Below are positions 1 to 6,531 of a stretch of DNA of 8,536 bases, piece by piece (positions within the stretch are counted from its first letter, which is position 1; every line of letters starts with the position of its first letter). A model generated the notes under the pieces. That model saw only the letters and a program-made list of their open reading frames with translations. It searched no databases and was not told where the DNA came from. The position numbers were made by a program, and so were the translations under genes. The DNA is from DATEEW01 sp035273665. GTDB lineage: Bacteria; Pseudomonadota; Gammaproteobacteria; Burkholderiales; SG8-39. The DNA is taken from assembly GCA_035273665.1 (NCBI GenBank), contig DATEOW010000013.1, positions 1 through 8,536 of the forward strand. Direction: 5' to 3'.

Positions 1-117
1 AAAGAGGATAAGGAACTCGCGAAGTTCCGCTTCCATGCGAAGGATCGCTGCGCCGACGTCAAGTCCCGCGCAGACTGCATTCATTTAGTCCGTGGACATG
101 GGCGCGGTGCACGGTAA
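1..117 (+). pseudogene. Fragment of an osmC-like gene (partial, cut by window edge)
   Basis: Frame 1 reads KEDKELAKFRFHAKDRCAD over bases 1-57. This matches residues 29-47 of the intact OsmC-family protein at 2588-3157 with few changes. The DNA agrees at 47 of 57 positions with bases 2672-2728, including a run of about 25 identical bases. After base 57 the similarity stops. The frame runs through unrelated sequence to TAA at 115-117, overlapping the 3' end of the histidine kinase gene on the other strand. The part carrying the OsmC cysteine region is therefore missing. I infer the 5' portion of a paralogue truncated by recombination or duplication. The start codon would lie about 85 bases left of the window and cannot be seen. 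Alternatively it could be an intact short protein with a different C-terminus, which I think less likely. Confidence 0.6.
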
Positions 118-2166
118 AGAAAAATAAAACGTTGCGCCGCGATCGGGCGCGCTTTCAGCCCACACTTTGCCGCCATGCTTGCCGATCACCCGCGCGACAA
201 TGGTCAGGCCTACACCGCTGCCGCTGAATTGTTTATCGGTGTGCAGACGTTGAAAGGCGCCGAATAACTTCTCGGCGTATTGCTGATCGAAGCCGACGCC
301 GTTGTCTTTCACTGCATAGACGATCAAGCCATCCTCTTTCGACGCGGAAACGTCAATCGTAGGATGTTCGCGCGTGCTGCTGTACTTGAGGGCATTCCCC
401 AGTAGATTGATCCACACCTGACGTAGAAGAGCGCTGTCTCCCATGCAGGCGGGCAGCGGGCCGATTTTCAGTTCTACCTTGGCGTCGCCGAGGATTTCGT
501 CTGCTGCGCTTCGGGCGAGTTTTTCCATATTGATTTGGGCGAAGCTGACTTCTGTTTGGCCGACGCGCGCCAGGCTCAGTAGCGCGTCGATCAAGCCGGT
601 CATTCGTGTTCCGTTGTCGATGACCACGCCCAATACCCGCCGCGCCTCGTCGTCGAGCGCGCTGCCATGCTCGCGTAGAAGGATTTCCGAAAAGCTCATG
701 ATTGCACGCAGCGGGGCGCGCAAGTCGTGCGAGACGGAGTAGGAAAAACTTTCCAGCTCTCGATTGGCCGTTTCCAGATCGGCAGTGCGCGTTTGCAGCT
801 GTAGTGTCCGCTCCTTCACGCGTTGCTCTAGCGCTTCGTTAAGTTGATGGATTTCGTCAATCCTGCGCGACAGTTCCATGTTGAGCGCGGTAATTCGCTC
901 TTCGAATTGCTTGCGTTCGGTGATGTCGTAAACGAGTCCCGTGGCGCGGATCACACGACCGCGCTTGTCGCGCTGCGCCGAGCCCACCGAACGCACCCAT
1001 CGAATGTCTCCGTTCGATTTGTACTCCCTAAACTCTGCGTGGGCGTTTGTTGCACCGGCCAGCAACGCTTCTTGGTATTGCCGTGTAATGCCGAGATCCT
1101 CCGGATGAATGCTGTCGAGAATACGTTGGAGCGTGTTCTCGCCCTGCAAGCCTCGCTCTGCAAACCATTGTTCGGAGGTCCAAAGCCTGTTGGTTTCAAA
1201 GTCGAGCTCCCAAATCGCCATGCCCGAGCGAGACGTGGCGCGCGCATACCGATCTTCGCTGAGCGTGAGGCGCTGCAATGGAACCCAGAGCAGCGCCACG
1301 AGACCGATTACAACCAGACTGGCCGCTGCAACGATGGCGGCCAGACCCCAGCTGCGTGCCTTCCATTCCGCCAAGGCTTCATCGCGTTCGATTCCTACCA
1401 GGGCAACAAGCGGCCGGTCTGCGACTTGCCGATACGCGAACAATCGCATGAGCCTGCGGGAATTAATGTCGGCTTGAAAGCGGCCGGTGGGCGAAGTAGG
1501 CAGCGCTTCGCCGATTCGCTGGCCACTGGGCGAGGACTTCCCGAGCATGTCCGCAACGAGTGGAACACGAATGAGGATGCGCATGTCCTGGCGCAACAGT
1601 CCGACGATGATGGAACGTTCCTCGAAGCTGATATAGAAATCGACGAAATAATCGAGTGACAGGGCCGCACCAATACTGCCGCGAACCCGGCCCGCACTGT
1701 CGCGCCAGGCCTTCCACACCGGCAGCACGATTTTGCCGTCTGCAAGGGTGAGCGGCAGGCCGATATGCAAGTCGTCGGTCCCGTTAGGACCATTCTCAGA
1801 TGCGCCGCTATAAACCAGCCGAGCGGTATCAAGATTGGATTCCGAACTTGCAATGGGGCTGCCGTCCGCTGCATAGAGATGAAACGAGGAGAAAGCTGCC
1901 GATTCCTGCGCTGCGAGCCGAAGGAACTCTTTTATTTGCGCTGCTGTGAGGGCGGAGCGGGAGAGGTCGGAACCAAGCAGGGTGGCGGCCCGATCGAAAA
2001 TCCCTTCGGCGTGGCCAAGCACCGCGCTCGTATGCTCCTCCAGCGACCGGCTCAGCAATTCCACTTCGGAGTACGCAGCCTCGATGGTGCGAGAGCGATC
2101 GACCCAGATTTGCCACGTGGACAGGCCGATCAAAGCCGTCAGCAGCGTCGCCGCCATGGCGAACAA
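85..2166 (-). CDS. Membrane-bound PAS-domain sensor histidine kinase
   Basis: A 693-residue two-component sensor kinase. A first membrane segment lies near residues 4-22, followed by a periplasmic sensor domain of about 240 residues (PDC/Cache-like by architecture). A second membrane segment spans about 273-295. A PAS/PAC domain covers about 305-420, with its C-terminal DITERKQ motif at 415-421. A coiled coil at about 420-475 leads into a HisKA domain whose phospho-acceptor is His480 in the SHDLRAPLR motif. The ATPase domain has an N-box with Asn591, a G1 box (DNGVGFD, 621-627), an F-box (FGAFQRLH, 635-642) and a G2 box (GSGVGLTI, 649-656). All catalytic boxes are intact. The listed start is TTG. 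ATG at 2157 is an alternative, and the frame stays open upstream to about 2244 without an ATG. No response regulator lies next to it, so its partner is elsewhere. The ligand is unknown. Confidence 0.9.
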   Translation of the reverse strand: MFAMAATLLTALIGLSTWQIWVDRSRTIEAAYSEVELLSRSLEEHTSAVLGHAEGIFDRAATLLGSDLSRSALTAAQIKEFLRLAAQESAAFSSFHLYAADGSPIASSESNLDTARLVYSGASENGPNGTDDLHIGLPLTLADGKIVLPVWKAWRDSAGRVRGSIGAALSLDYFVDFYISFEERSIIVGLLRQDMRILIRVPLVADMLGKSSPSGQRIGEALPTSPTGRFQADINSRRLMRLFAYRQVADRPLVALVGIERDEALAEWKARSWGLAAIVAAASLVVIGLVALLWVPLQRLTLSEDRYARATSRSGMAIWELDFETNRLWTSEQWFAERGLQGENTLQRILDSIHPEDLGITRQYQEALLAGATNAHAEFREYKSNGDIRWVRSVGSAQRDKRGRVIRATGLVYDITERKQFEERITALNMELSRRIDEIHQLNEALEQRVKERTLQLQTRTADLETANRELESFSYSVSHDLRAPLRAIMSFSEILLREHGSALDDEARRVLGVVIDNGTRMTGLIDALLSLARVGQTEVSFAQINMEKLARSAADEILGDAKVELKIGPLPACMGDSALLRQVWINLLGNALKYSSTREHPTIDVSASKEDGLIVYAVKDNGVGFDQQYAEKLFGAFQRLHTDKQFSGSGVGLTIVARVIGKHGGKVWAESAPDRGATFYFSLPCTAPMSTD

Positions 2167-2234
2167 TCCGGCCTGAAGTGCCGTTGGGCGTAGCTTGGAA
2201 ATGAGCGTAGTCGCTTTGGCAATGCGAAAAGCCC

Positions 2235-2264
2235 AAGCTACTCTTCAACAGAGGGCGCGGTCAA
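2235..2264 (-). promoter_or_regulatory. Weak candidate sigma70 promoter for the kinase
   Basis: Reading the minus strand, TTGACC (2259-2264) is followed after 18 bases by TAGCTT (2235-2240). The -35 is good and the -10 poor. It would put the transcript start about 60 bases before the TTG start codon. This is motif matching only. Confidence 0.25.
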
Positions 2265-2354
2265 TTACAAAGAAGCGATTGTCAGTCGTTGCAGTGTAGG
2301 AGTGGACAGGCGGGTAGATCGCGCACACATCATTGCCGGAAATGTTTGCATTGA

Positions 2355-2379
2355 TAAAAGCCACCTGCGGCAGCTTTTA
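2355..2379 (-). promoter_or_regulatory. 25-nt hairpin with A/T-rich base (terminator-like or regulator site)
   Basis: TAAAAGC at 2355-2361 is an exact inverted repeat of GCTTTTA at 2373-2379. Read as minus-strand RNA the pairing continues inward through two G-U pairs and two C-G pairs. That gives an 11-bp stem closed by a 3-base GCA loop. On the plus strand the two inner wobble pairs become mismatches, so the structure favours minus-strand transcripts. It ends in U4 within the stem, like a bidirectional terminator, and lies about 190 bases upstream of the kinase start. It could end a leftward transcript, act in a leader RNA, or be a protein-binding dyad. Confidence 0.4.
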
Positions 2380-2587
2380 CCGAGTCACGGACTGGTGACG
2401 CAGCTCGCGCCGGGTGAGTGCCCGGTAATTCATCTAAAGATGGAAGCGGCGGTCTTAGCCCATCGGCAAGAGCGTGGGCTTTGGCCGAAATTCCGGACAG
2501 GAGAGCAAATCTGAACGACACCGAGTGAAGCCTGAAATTGCGTAGGCGCGAACAATGCGTTCACACCTCAACCCATAGGGAGAAAAC

Positions 2588-3157
2588 ATGAACGCGATCA
2601 GTCAACCTCAATTGCCTGTTCATACGAACGGCGTCAACGTCACCGAGATGTTTGAAATCATCGAAGCGGTGAAGCAAGACAAGGAACTCGCGAAGTTCCG
2701 CTTCCGCGCAAAGAATCGTTGGGCCGACGGCAGCGTGAACCATACGTCTATTCAAGGTTTCTACGGCAGCAAGACCGAGGATAAGACGCGTGCCGAAGCT
2801 TTTGTGCTGATGGCCGATGAGCCGCGAATGTTGCTCGGCACGGATCGGGCGGTGAATCCTGCGGAGTATCTGCTTCATGCGCTGGTGTCATGCCTGACCA
2901 CGAGTACCATCTATCACGCCGCGGCGCGAGGCATAGAAATCGAGGCCATCGATTCGGAACTCGAAGGCGATATCGACGTGCGCGGCTTTCTCGGCCTGTC
3001 GGATGACGTACGCAAGGGCTATCAGTCGATTCGAGTCAGCATGCGCGTAAAGACCGCCGCATCGGTGGAGACCTTGCACGAACTGGCAGCGTATTCGCCG
3101 ATGTATGACGTCGTATCGAAGTCGCTGCCTGTTGCGTTGACGATCAGGACCTACTAA
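2588..3157 (+). CDS. OsmC-family protein lacking the second cysteine
   Basis: A 189-residue OsmC/Ohr-superfamily protein. Canonical members are cytoplasmic peroxidases that reduce organic hydroperoxides with two cysteines. The core motif NPAEYLLHALVSC (90-102) starts the central helix and supplies Cys102. The C-terminal segment, where OsmC and Ohr carry the second cysteine, reads YSPMYDVVSKSLPV (169-182) with Ser-Pro in that area. Cys102 is thus the only cysteine. This fits the broader OsmC-like group of uncertain activity rather than true OsmC or Ohr. An N-terminal extension of about 50 residues precedes the core fold. The start is supported by AGGGAGA at 2577-2583, four bases before ATG. 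A fragment of a paralogue sits at bases 1-57. A peroxide role is inferred from the family only. Confidence 0.9.
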   Translation: MNAISQPQLPVHTNGVNVTEMFEIIEAVKQDKELAKFRFRAKNRWADGSVNHTSIQGFYGSKTEDKTRAEAFVLMADEPRMLLGTDRAVNPAEYLLHALVSCLTTSTIYHAAARGIEIEAIDSELEGDIDVRGFLGLSDDVRKGYQSIRVSMRVKTAASVETLHELAAYSPMYDVVSKSLPVALTIRTY

Positions 3158-3401
3158 CTCCCGAGGCGGGCATTCCACGGGGTGCCCGTAGTGTTGGCGC
3201 GAGGTGTTTCCTTCGACGGTTTGTAGTAGCTCCGCGGTTCTGCTCGCTCCTCGTCTGGACCAGGAATTCATGATGAGCTCCCGTGTGAAGGCGGACGGCT
3301 GCATGCAATGAGCGTATTCGGCTGACGTTGCCAGTAAGGCTTATGATGGACGCCCGTATCGTGATCGAGAGGCGACCGCGATCGGATTCGCTTTGTCCAA
3401 A

Positions 3402-3434
3402 GGGAATCACATGCTAAGGGGATCACATGCATAA
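3402..3434 (+). repeat. 16-bp tandem duplication of a ribosome-binding site and ATG
   Basis: GGGAATCACATGCTAA (3402-3417) is followed directly by GGGGATCACATGCATAA (3418-3434). ATCACATGC recurs exactly 16 bases apart. Each copy has a purine-rich Shine-Dalgarno sequence five bases before an ATG. The second ATG (3427) starts the hydrolase. The first (3411) opens a seven-codon frame, MLRGSHA, that ends at 3434 inside the hydrolase gene in another frame. It may be a slippage product with an effect on translation. Confidence 0.7.
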
Positions 3435-4347
3435 GCTAGTACACAAGTTTGTCTGCGTTCTAATCGGTGTGTTCGCGGCATTTGCGATAGCGCTGCCGGT
3501 CGCGGCGCAGAATGCGCAAGAAATTAAGAGCCGCTTCGCGGAAGTCAACGGCACGCGTTTGCATTATCTGATTGCCGGCCAAGGCGAGCCTGTTTTGCTC
3601 TTGCATGGTTATGCGCAAACCAGCCACATGTGGCGTCCTTTGATCGCCGAGCTGGCGAAAACGCATACGGTCATTGCGCCGGACTTGCGCGGCTTCGGGC
3701 AGTCGGCCAAGCCCGAAGCGGGCTACGACAAGAAAACGATGGCGCAGGATATCCATGCGCTCGCCGCATCGCTCGGAATTAAGCACGCGGGCATCGTCGG
3801 TCACGACATTGGATTGATGGTCGCGTATGCCTATGCTTCACAGTATCCGAGCGAGACGGATCGGATCGTGTTGATGGACGCCTTCCTGCCGGGCGTCGGT
3901 GACTGGACGAAAGTGTGGCTTCTTCGAGACCTCTGGCATTTTCATTTCTATGGGAAAACGCCGCTTGCGCTAGTGCAAGGGCGTGAGCGCACGTATTTCG
4001 AACATTTCTGGAACGACTTCGCGGCGAATCCCGCGCAGTCCGTTTCGGAAAAAGATCGCCGGCTCTATGCGGCGGCCTATGCCAAGCCGGGGGGCATGCG
4101 TGCGGGCTTTGAAGTGTTTCGCGCTTTTGAACAGGACGCGAAGGATTTTGCTAATTTCGCGAACGTGAAACTGCAAATGCCGATGCTGGTGCTCGCTGGG
4201 GAAAAGGCTTCGGGCGAATTTCTGATCGCGCAAGGCCGCTTGGTGGCCGATAACGTAGAGGGTGTAGTCATCAACGGGTCCGGTCACTGGCTGATCGACG
4301 AAGCACCCACGCAAGTGATTCCAAAATTGCTCGGTTTCTTAAACTAA
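3427..4347 (+). CDS. Exported alpha/beta hydrolase, Cif-like epoxide hydrolase family
   Basis: A 306-residue protein with an N-terminal signal peptide (hydrophobic 8-26, likely cleavage after Ala27 in VAAQ), so it probably acts in the periplasm or outside. The alpha/beta hydrolase core shows the oxyanion motif HGYAQ (60-64) and a nucleophile elbow GHDIG with Asp127. The acid is probably Asp151 (LMDAF) and the base His287 (GSGHW). An Asp nucleophile points to epoxide hydrolases or dehalogenases. HDIG, the cap segments LWHFHF (169-174), FEHFW (191-195) and AYAKP (217-221), and LQMP (249-252) recall Pseudomonas Cif. His171 aligns with Cif His177, but Phe231 stands where Cif has the ring-opening Tyr239. 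Substrate is therefore unknown. The ribosome-binding site is AGGGG at 3417-3421. The gene may be monocistronic, 269 bases after osmC. Confidence 0.88.
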   Translation: MHKLVHKFVCVLIGVFAAFAIALPVAAQNAQEIKSRFAEVNGTRLHYLIAGQGEPVLLLHGYAQTSHMWRPLIAELAKTHTVIAPDLRGFGQSAKPEAGYDKKTMAQDIHALAASLGIKHAGIVGHDIGLMVAYAYASQYPSETDRIVLMDAFLPGVGDWTKVWLLRDLWHFHFYGKTPLALVQGRERTYFEHFWNDFAANPAQSVSEKDRRLYAAAYAKPGGMRAGFEVFRAFEQDAKDFANFANVKLQMPMLVLAGEKASGEFLIAQGRLVADNVEGVVINGSGHWLIDEAPTQVIPKLLGFLN

Positions 4348-4422
4348 GGAGAGGGCGTCGGGAATGAAAGAGCCGCCGATCCAAGGCGTCTCCATCGAAC
4401 TCGAAGCTCGCCCCTCGGCTCG

Positions 4423-4518
4423 ATGATCGACGTGCGCAACGGCTCGATGAATGTGCCGCAAGGACCAGGGTTCGGGATCGAGACGGATGAGGAATTGATT
4501 AAGCGGTACCGATGCTAG
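4423..4518 (+). pseudogene. C-terminal remnant of an enolase-superfamily (mandelate racemase-like) gene
   Basis: The frame from 4423 to the TAG at 4516-4518 encodes 31 residues. They contain VRNGSMNVPQGPGFGIETDE and end in LIKRYRC. The pattern G-x-x-x-VP-x-GPG-hG-I-x-x-DE followed by RY is the usual end of mandelate racemase/muconate lactonising enzymes. Nothing upstream in this frame resembles the barrel domain, so only the tail survives. Just before it, ATG at 4364 has a good AAGGAGAG at 4346-4353 and opens a 20-codon frame (starting MKEPPIQGVS). That frame stops at TGA 4424-4426, overlapping the ATG at 4423 as ATGA. The two could be translated as coupled mini-genes, but a deletion scar is the simpler reading. 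Confidence 0.5.
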
Positions 4519-4520
4519 CG

Positions 4521-4841
4521 TCACGCGCCAAGCAGTCTGCGCACCAGCAGTGATTGCATATTGCGCCGGCCATCTGCGATTAGGTAAATGAGCACCTGAT
4601 TGCCGATCACGCGGTAGATCAGCCGGTACGGTTTGAAACTGACCTGCCTATATTCCTTGATGCCCAAGGTCGCCAGTTCTTTGGGATAGCCGCCTCGTTC
4701 CGAAAGCCTTGCGAGCTTCTCGGCCGTTTGCAGCAGTTGATCGAGCAGCGCTTTGGCGTTGGCAAGGGAATCGAATTCGCAGGCCGGCGCTAGACTGAAG
4801 CATCTTCCATATGAGGTTTGATCGCCTATGCAACGTATCAA
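4521..4841 (-). CDS. RelE/ParE-family toxin, orphan and probably N-terminally truncated
   Basis: The C-terminal two thirds of this 106-residue frame fit the RelE/ParE toxin fold. ALLDQLLQTAEKLARL (31-46) resembles the second helix. GYPKEL and LGIKEYRQV follow, then the strand PYRLIYRV, the hydrophobic strand QVLIYLI and the terminal GRRN..LLVRRLL. Family members normally have about 30-40 residues, including a first strand and long helix, before ALLDQLL. Here the preceding residues look unrelated and shorter. The only upstream start is TTG at 4841, without a ribosome-binding site and inside the divergent esterase gene (14-bp overlap). No antitoxin gene is adjacent on either side. It is likely a decayed toxin gene. 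If expressed, it would be expected to lack part of the fold. Confidence 0.5.
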   Translation of the reverse strand: MIRCIGDQTSYGRCFSLAPACEFDSLANAKALLDQLLQTAEKLARLSERGGYPKELATLGIKEYRQVSFKPYRLIYRVIGNQVLIYLIADGRRNMQSLLVRRLLGA

Positions 4842-5856
4842 TGCAAAACAATTGTTCGCACTGGCGGTAGTGTTGTCGCTGACAGCGGCTCTTCCTTGCG
4901 CCGCACAGGATGGGCCGCTGCGTCAGCGGATGAAAGAACGCTTCCAAGAAAAGATGGAGAAAGCGCCGGCGCCGGAGGCGAATGCCGAAGTCGGCGTGCC
5001 GCTCACTAAACCGGGCGACTACACGTTCAAAATCCAGCACGACGGCCTGACAAGGATGTACATCGTTCATGTGCCGCAGAAATACGACCCTGCCGTGCCG
5101 ACCCCCTTGTTGTTGGCGTTGCACGGCGGTGCCGGCGATATGACCAGACAGGCGAACGACGAGTATTACGGCACCATCGGGGCTTCTGAACGCGAAGGCT
5201 TCGTGGCCGTGTTCCCGAATGGCTATAGTCGTTTCGATAGCGGCAAGCTCGCGACTTGGAATGCAGGCAAGTGCTGTGGTGGCGCCCGCGATCGCAAGGT
5301 GGATGACGTGGGCTTTCTACGGCGCGTTGTCACGAACGTTTCTGCGCAACTCAATATCGATCGGCGGCGCGTCTATGCAACCGGGATGTCGAATGGCGCG
5401 ATGATGTCTTATCGCCTCGCTTGCGAGGCTTCCGATGTGTTCCGCGCCGTCGCGGCGGTTGCAGGCACCGATAACACGGTGGACTGCAAGCCCACGCAGC
5501 CAGTGGCCGTGCTGCATATTCATGCCAAGAACGACTCGCATGTGTTGTTCGAAGGTGGCGCGGGGCGCGGAAACCGCAGCAGTGAACAAACAACCGACTA
5601 CGTCTCTGTACCGAAGACTGTGGCGAAATGGGTGCAGCTCAATGGCTGCGCAGTGCAGCCGCAGCGGATCGTCGAGAGGGAAGGCGCTTATTGCGAACGC
5701 TACAGCGGTTGCCGCGAAGACGCGGCGGTGCAGTTATGCGTCACGGAAACGGGCGATCACTCCTGGCCCGGCGGCGTCAAACCACAGCAGCGGGAACCGA
5801 CCTCGCAAGCGCTTTCCGCCAACGAAGTGATGTGGGAGTTCTTCAAGCGGCGATGA
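4828..5856 (+). CDS. Exported PHB depolymerase / feruloyl esterase family hydrolase (LpqC-type)
   Basis: A 342-residue serine esterase. The signal peptide spans about 1-26 with cleavage in CAA-QDG. A charged linker (about 30-55) follows, then the catalytic domain. Family motifs are LALHGG (96-101, oxyanion loop), WNAGKCCGG (144-152), DDVGFL (159-164), nucleophile Ser188 in GMSNG, probable acid Asp236 in AKNDSHV, and His311 in GDHSWPGG. Mature Cys149, 150, 199, 220, 274, 289, 295 and 304 allow disulfides typical of exported members. There is no separate substrate-binding domain, so it may not act on crystalline polymer. Relatives cleave short polyhydroxyalkanoates, feruloyl or acetyl esters, and the substrate cannot be chosen from sequence. 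ATG at 4828 has GAGG at 4813-4816, a rather long spacing. Its neighbours give no pathway clue. Confidence 0.9.
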   Translation: MQRINAKQLFALAVVLSLTAALPCAAQDGPLRQRMKERFQEKMEKAPAPEANAEVGVPLTKPGDYTFKIQHDGLTRMYIVHVPQKYDPAVPTPLLLALHGGAGDMTRQANDEYYGTIGASEREGFVAVFPNGYSRFDSGKLATWNAGKCCGGARDRKVDDVGFLRRVVTNVSAQLNIDRRRVYATGMSNGAMMSYRLACEASDVFRAVAAVAGTDNTVDCKPTQPVAVLHIHAKNDSHVLFEGGAGRGNRSSEQTTDYVSVPKTVAKWVQLNGCAVQPQRIVEREGAYCERYSGCREDAAVQLCVTETGDHSWPGGVKPQQREPTSQALSANEVMWEFFKRR

Positions 5857-5962
5857 AGGCGGTTGGGGTTTTAGGTGCTGGCCAAAGCGACGACATGCAA
5901 AGCGACGGCAGAGGACGCAAGTTGAGGTAGACGCGTAACACTAGCCTTTTAGCCGCGAGCCG

Positions 5963-6436
5963 TTACGACTCTGGAAGTTGCACGGGGACCGGTGCTTCCA
6001 TCCCTTGCGACCGGGCCTGACATTCGCGGACGACCTGCGAAGTCTTGATATCGGGTTCCGCGTAGGCTTCATCGACAATCCGCATTGCCCATGCGGTCTC
6101 GCTTGGCGATGCGTTATGCCATTCGGGCCGATTAAGCGTTTCCTCCAGCGCGCTCGACTGAGAAAAACCACCTGCCTGCAGGCGTAAGGCGGTTTGTTTC
6201 GCGCCGAGAAGCTTGCCGCAAGTTTGCACGGACACGTTGTCCGGTTCGAACGCCGGGGCTGCCGCACTTTCTCGCTCAAAGTAATCGCCGAAGCCCACTT
6301 CCGGTTCAGACAAGACGGCAGCGTAACTAGACCCTCTATAGGCTTCGTCGAAATCCACGTCCTGTTCCTGCGCTGCCGCAGCAGCACTCCACCCGCCATA
6401 CGCGAGACAACAGACCGCCAGCATGCGCAATTTCAT
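5963..6436 (-). CDS. Small secreted two-cysteine protein of unknown function
   Basis: 157 residues with a clear signal peptide: MKLR, a hydrophobic stretch, then AAAAAQ, probably cleaved after Ala22. The mature part begins with an acidic low-complexity region rich in aromatic residues (23-65). A helical-looking domain (about 68-142) has Cys73 in TCGKLLGAKQTALRLQAGG and Cys139 near its end, plus MRIVDEAYAEPD at 118-129. The layout Cys..G..A...R..G, then I..AY..P, then Cys is one I recognise in small hypothetical periplasmic proteins of proteobacteria, but I know no function for them. The two cysteines probably form a disulfide. AAGGGGAG at 6441-6448, four bases before ATG, makes the start firm. 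It converges with the esterase gene. Confidence 0.8.
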   Translation of the reverse strand: MKLRMLAVCCLAYGGWSAAAAAQEQDVDFDEAYRGSSYAAVLSEPEVGFGDYFERESAAAPAFEPDNVSVQTCGKLLGAKQTALRLQAGGFSQSSALEETLNRPEWHNASPSETAWAMRIVDEAYAEPDIKTSQVVRECQARSQGMEAPVPVQLPES

Positions 6437-6472
6437 GGAGCTCCCCTTGTATTGTTTTTGTGTTGCGGCCGG

Positions 6473-6501
6473 AGTGTAGCTTAGGTTGCTATACCTGGCA
6501 G
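6473..6501 (-). promoter_or_regulatory. Candidate sigma70 promoter for the secreted two-cysteine protein
   Basis: On the minus strand CTGCCA (6496-6501) and TACACT (6473-6478) are 17 bases apart, each matching four of six consensus bases. The start of transcription would fall near 6466, giving a leader of about 30 bases before ATG at 6436. It suggests this gene is not simply the tail of the AhpD-like transcript. Motif match only. Confidence 0.35.
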
Positions 6502-6531
6502 ATGTGGCCGCCGATCAACGGCGCATCGTTG

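Larger units (their letters stand above)
2167..2587. other. Divergent intergenic region between kinase and osmC
   Basis: These 421 bases separate the kinase (leftward) from osmC (rightward). Short open frames exist on both strands (2302-2514 plus, 2330-2521 minus), but neither has a convincing ribosome-binding site or recognisable motif. The region holds the hairpin at 2355-2379 and a smaller dyad, CCGGG-N6-CCCGG, at 2410-2425. It also holds an ATTG-N12-CAAT dyad at 2537-2556, about 30 bases before the osmC start, which could be a regulator site. No clear promoter for osmC stands out. Confidence 0.5.

Noticed and set aside
844..1659. 271-codon open frame on the plus strand inside the kinase gene
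   Set aside because: It lies fully antisense to a kinase with all motifs intact, has no recognisable motif or ribosome-binding site, and has the composition expected of an antisense shadow in GC-rich DNA.
2302..2521. Short open frames on both strands in the kinase-osmC intergenic region
   Set aside because: No family motif, poor ribosome-binding sites, and the frames overlap each other and the hairpin. I cannot call either a gene or a remnant.
3160..3187. CCCG-N3-CGGG and GGGCA-N10-TGCCC dyads just after osmC, considered as a terminator
   Set aside because: The stems are short, overlap each other and have no T-run, so a Rho-independent terminator is not supported.
3342..3347. TATGAT as a -10 box for the hydrolase gene
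   Set aside because: No acceptable -35 lies 16-18 bases upstream; the nearest TTGCCA is only seven bases away.
5328..5334. TGTCACG on the plus strand as an additional ECF41 -35
   Set aside because: It is inside the esterase coding sequence, imperfect, and not followed by CGTC at 16 bases.
5883..5906. AAAGCGACG repeated with a 15-base period after the esterase gene
   Set aside because: Only two short copies with no dyad or conserved spacing to any gene. It is probably chance.
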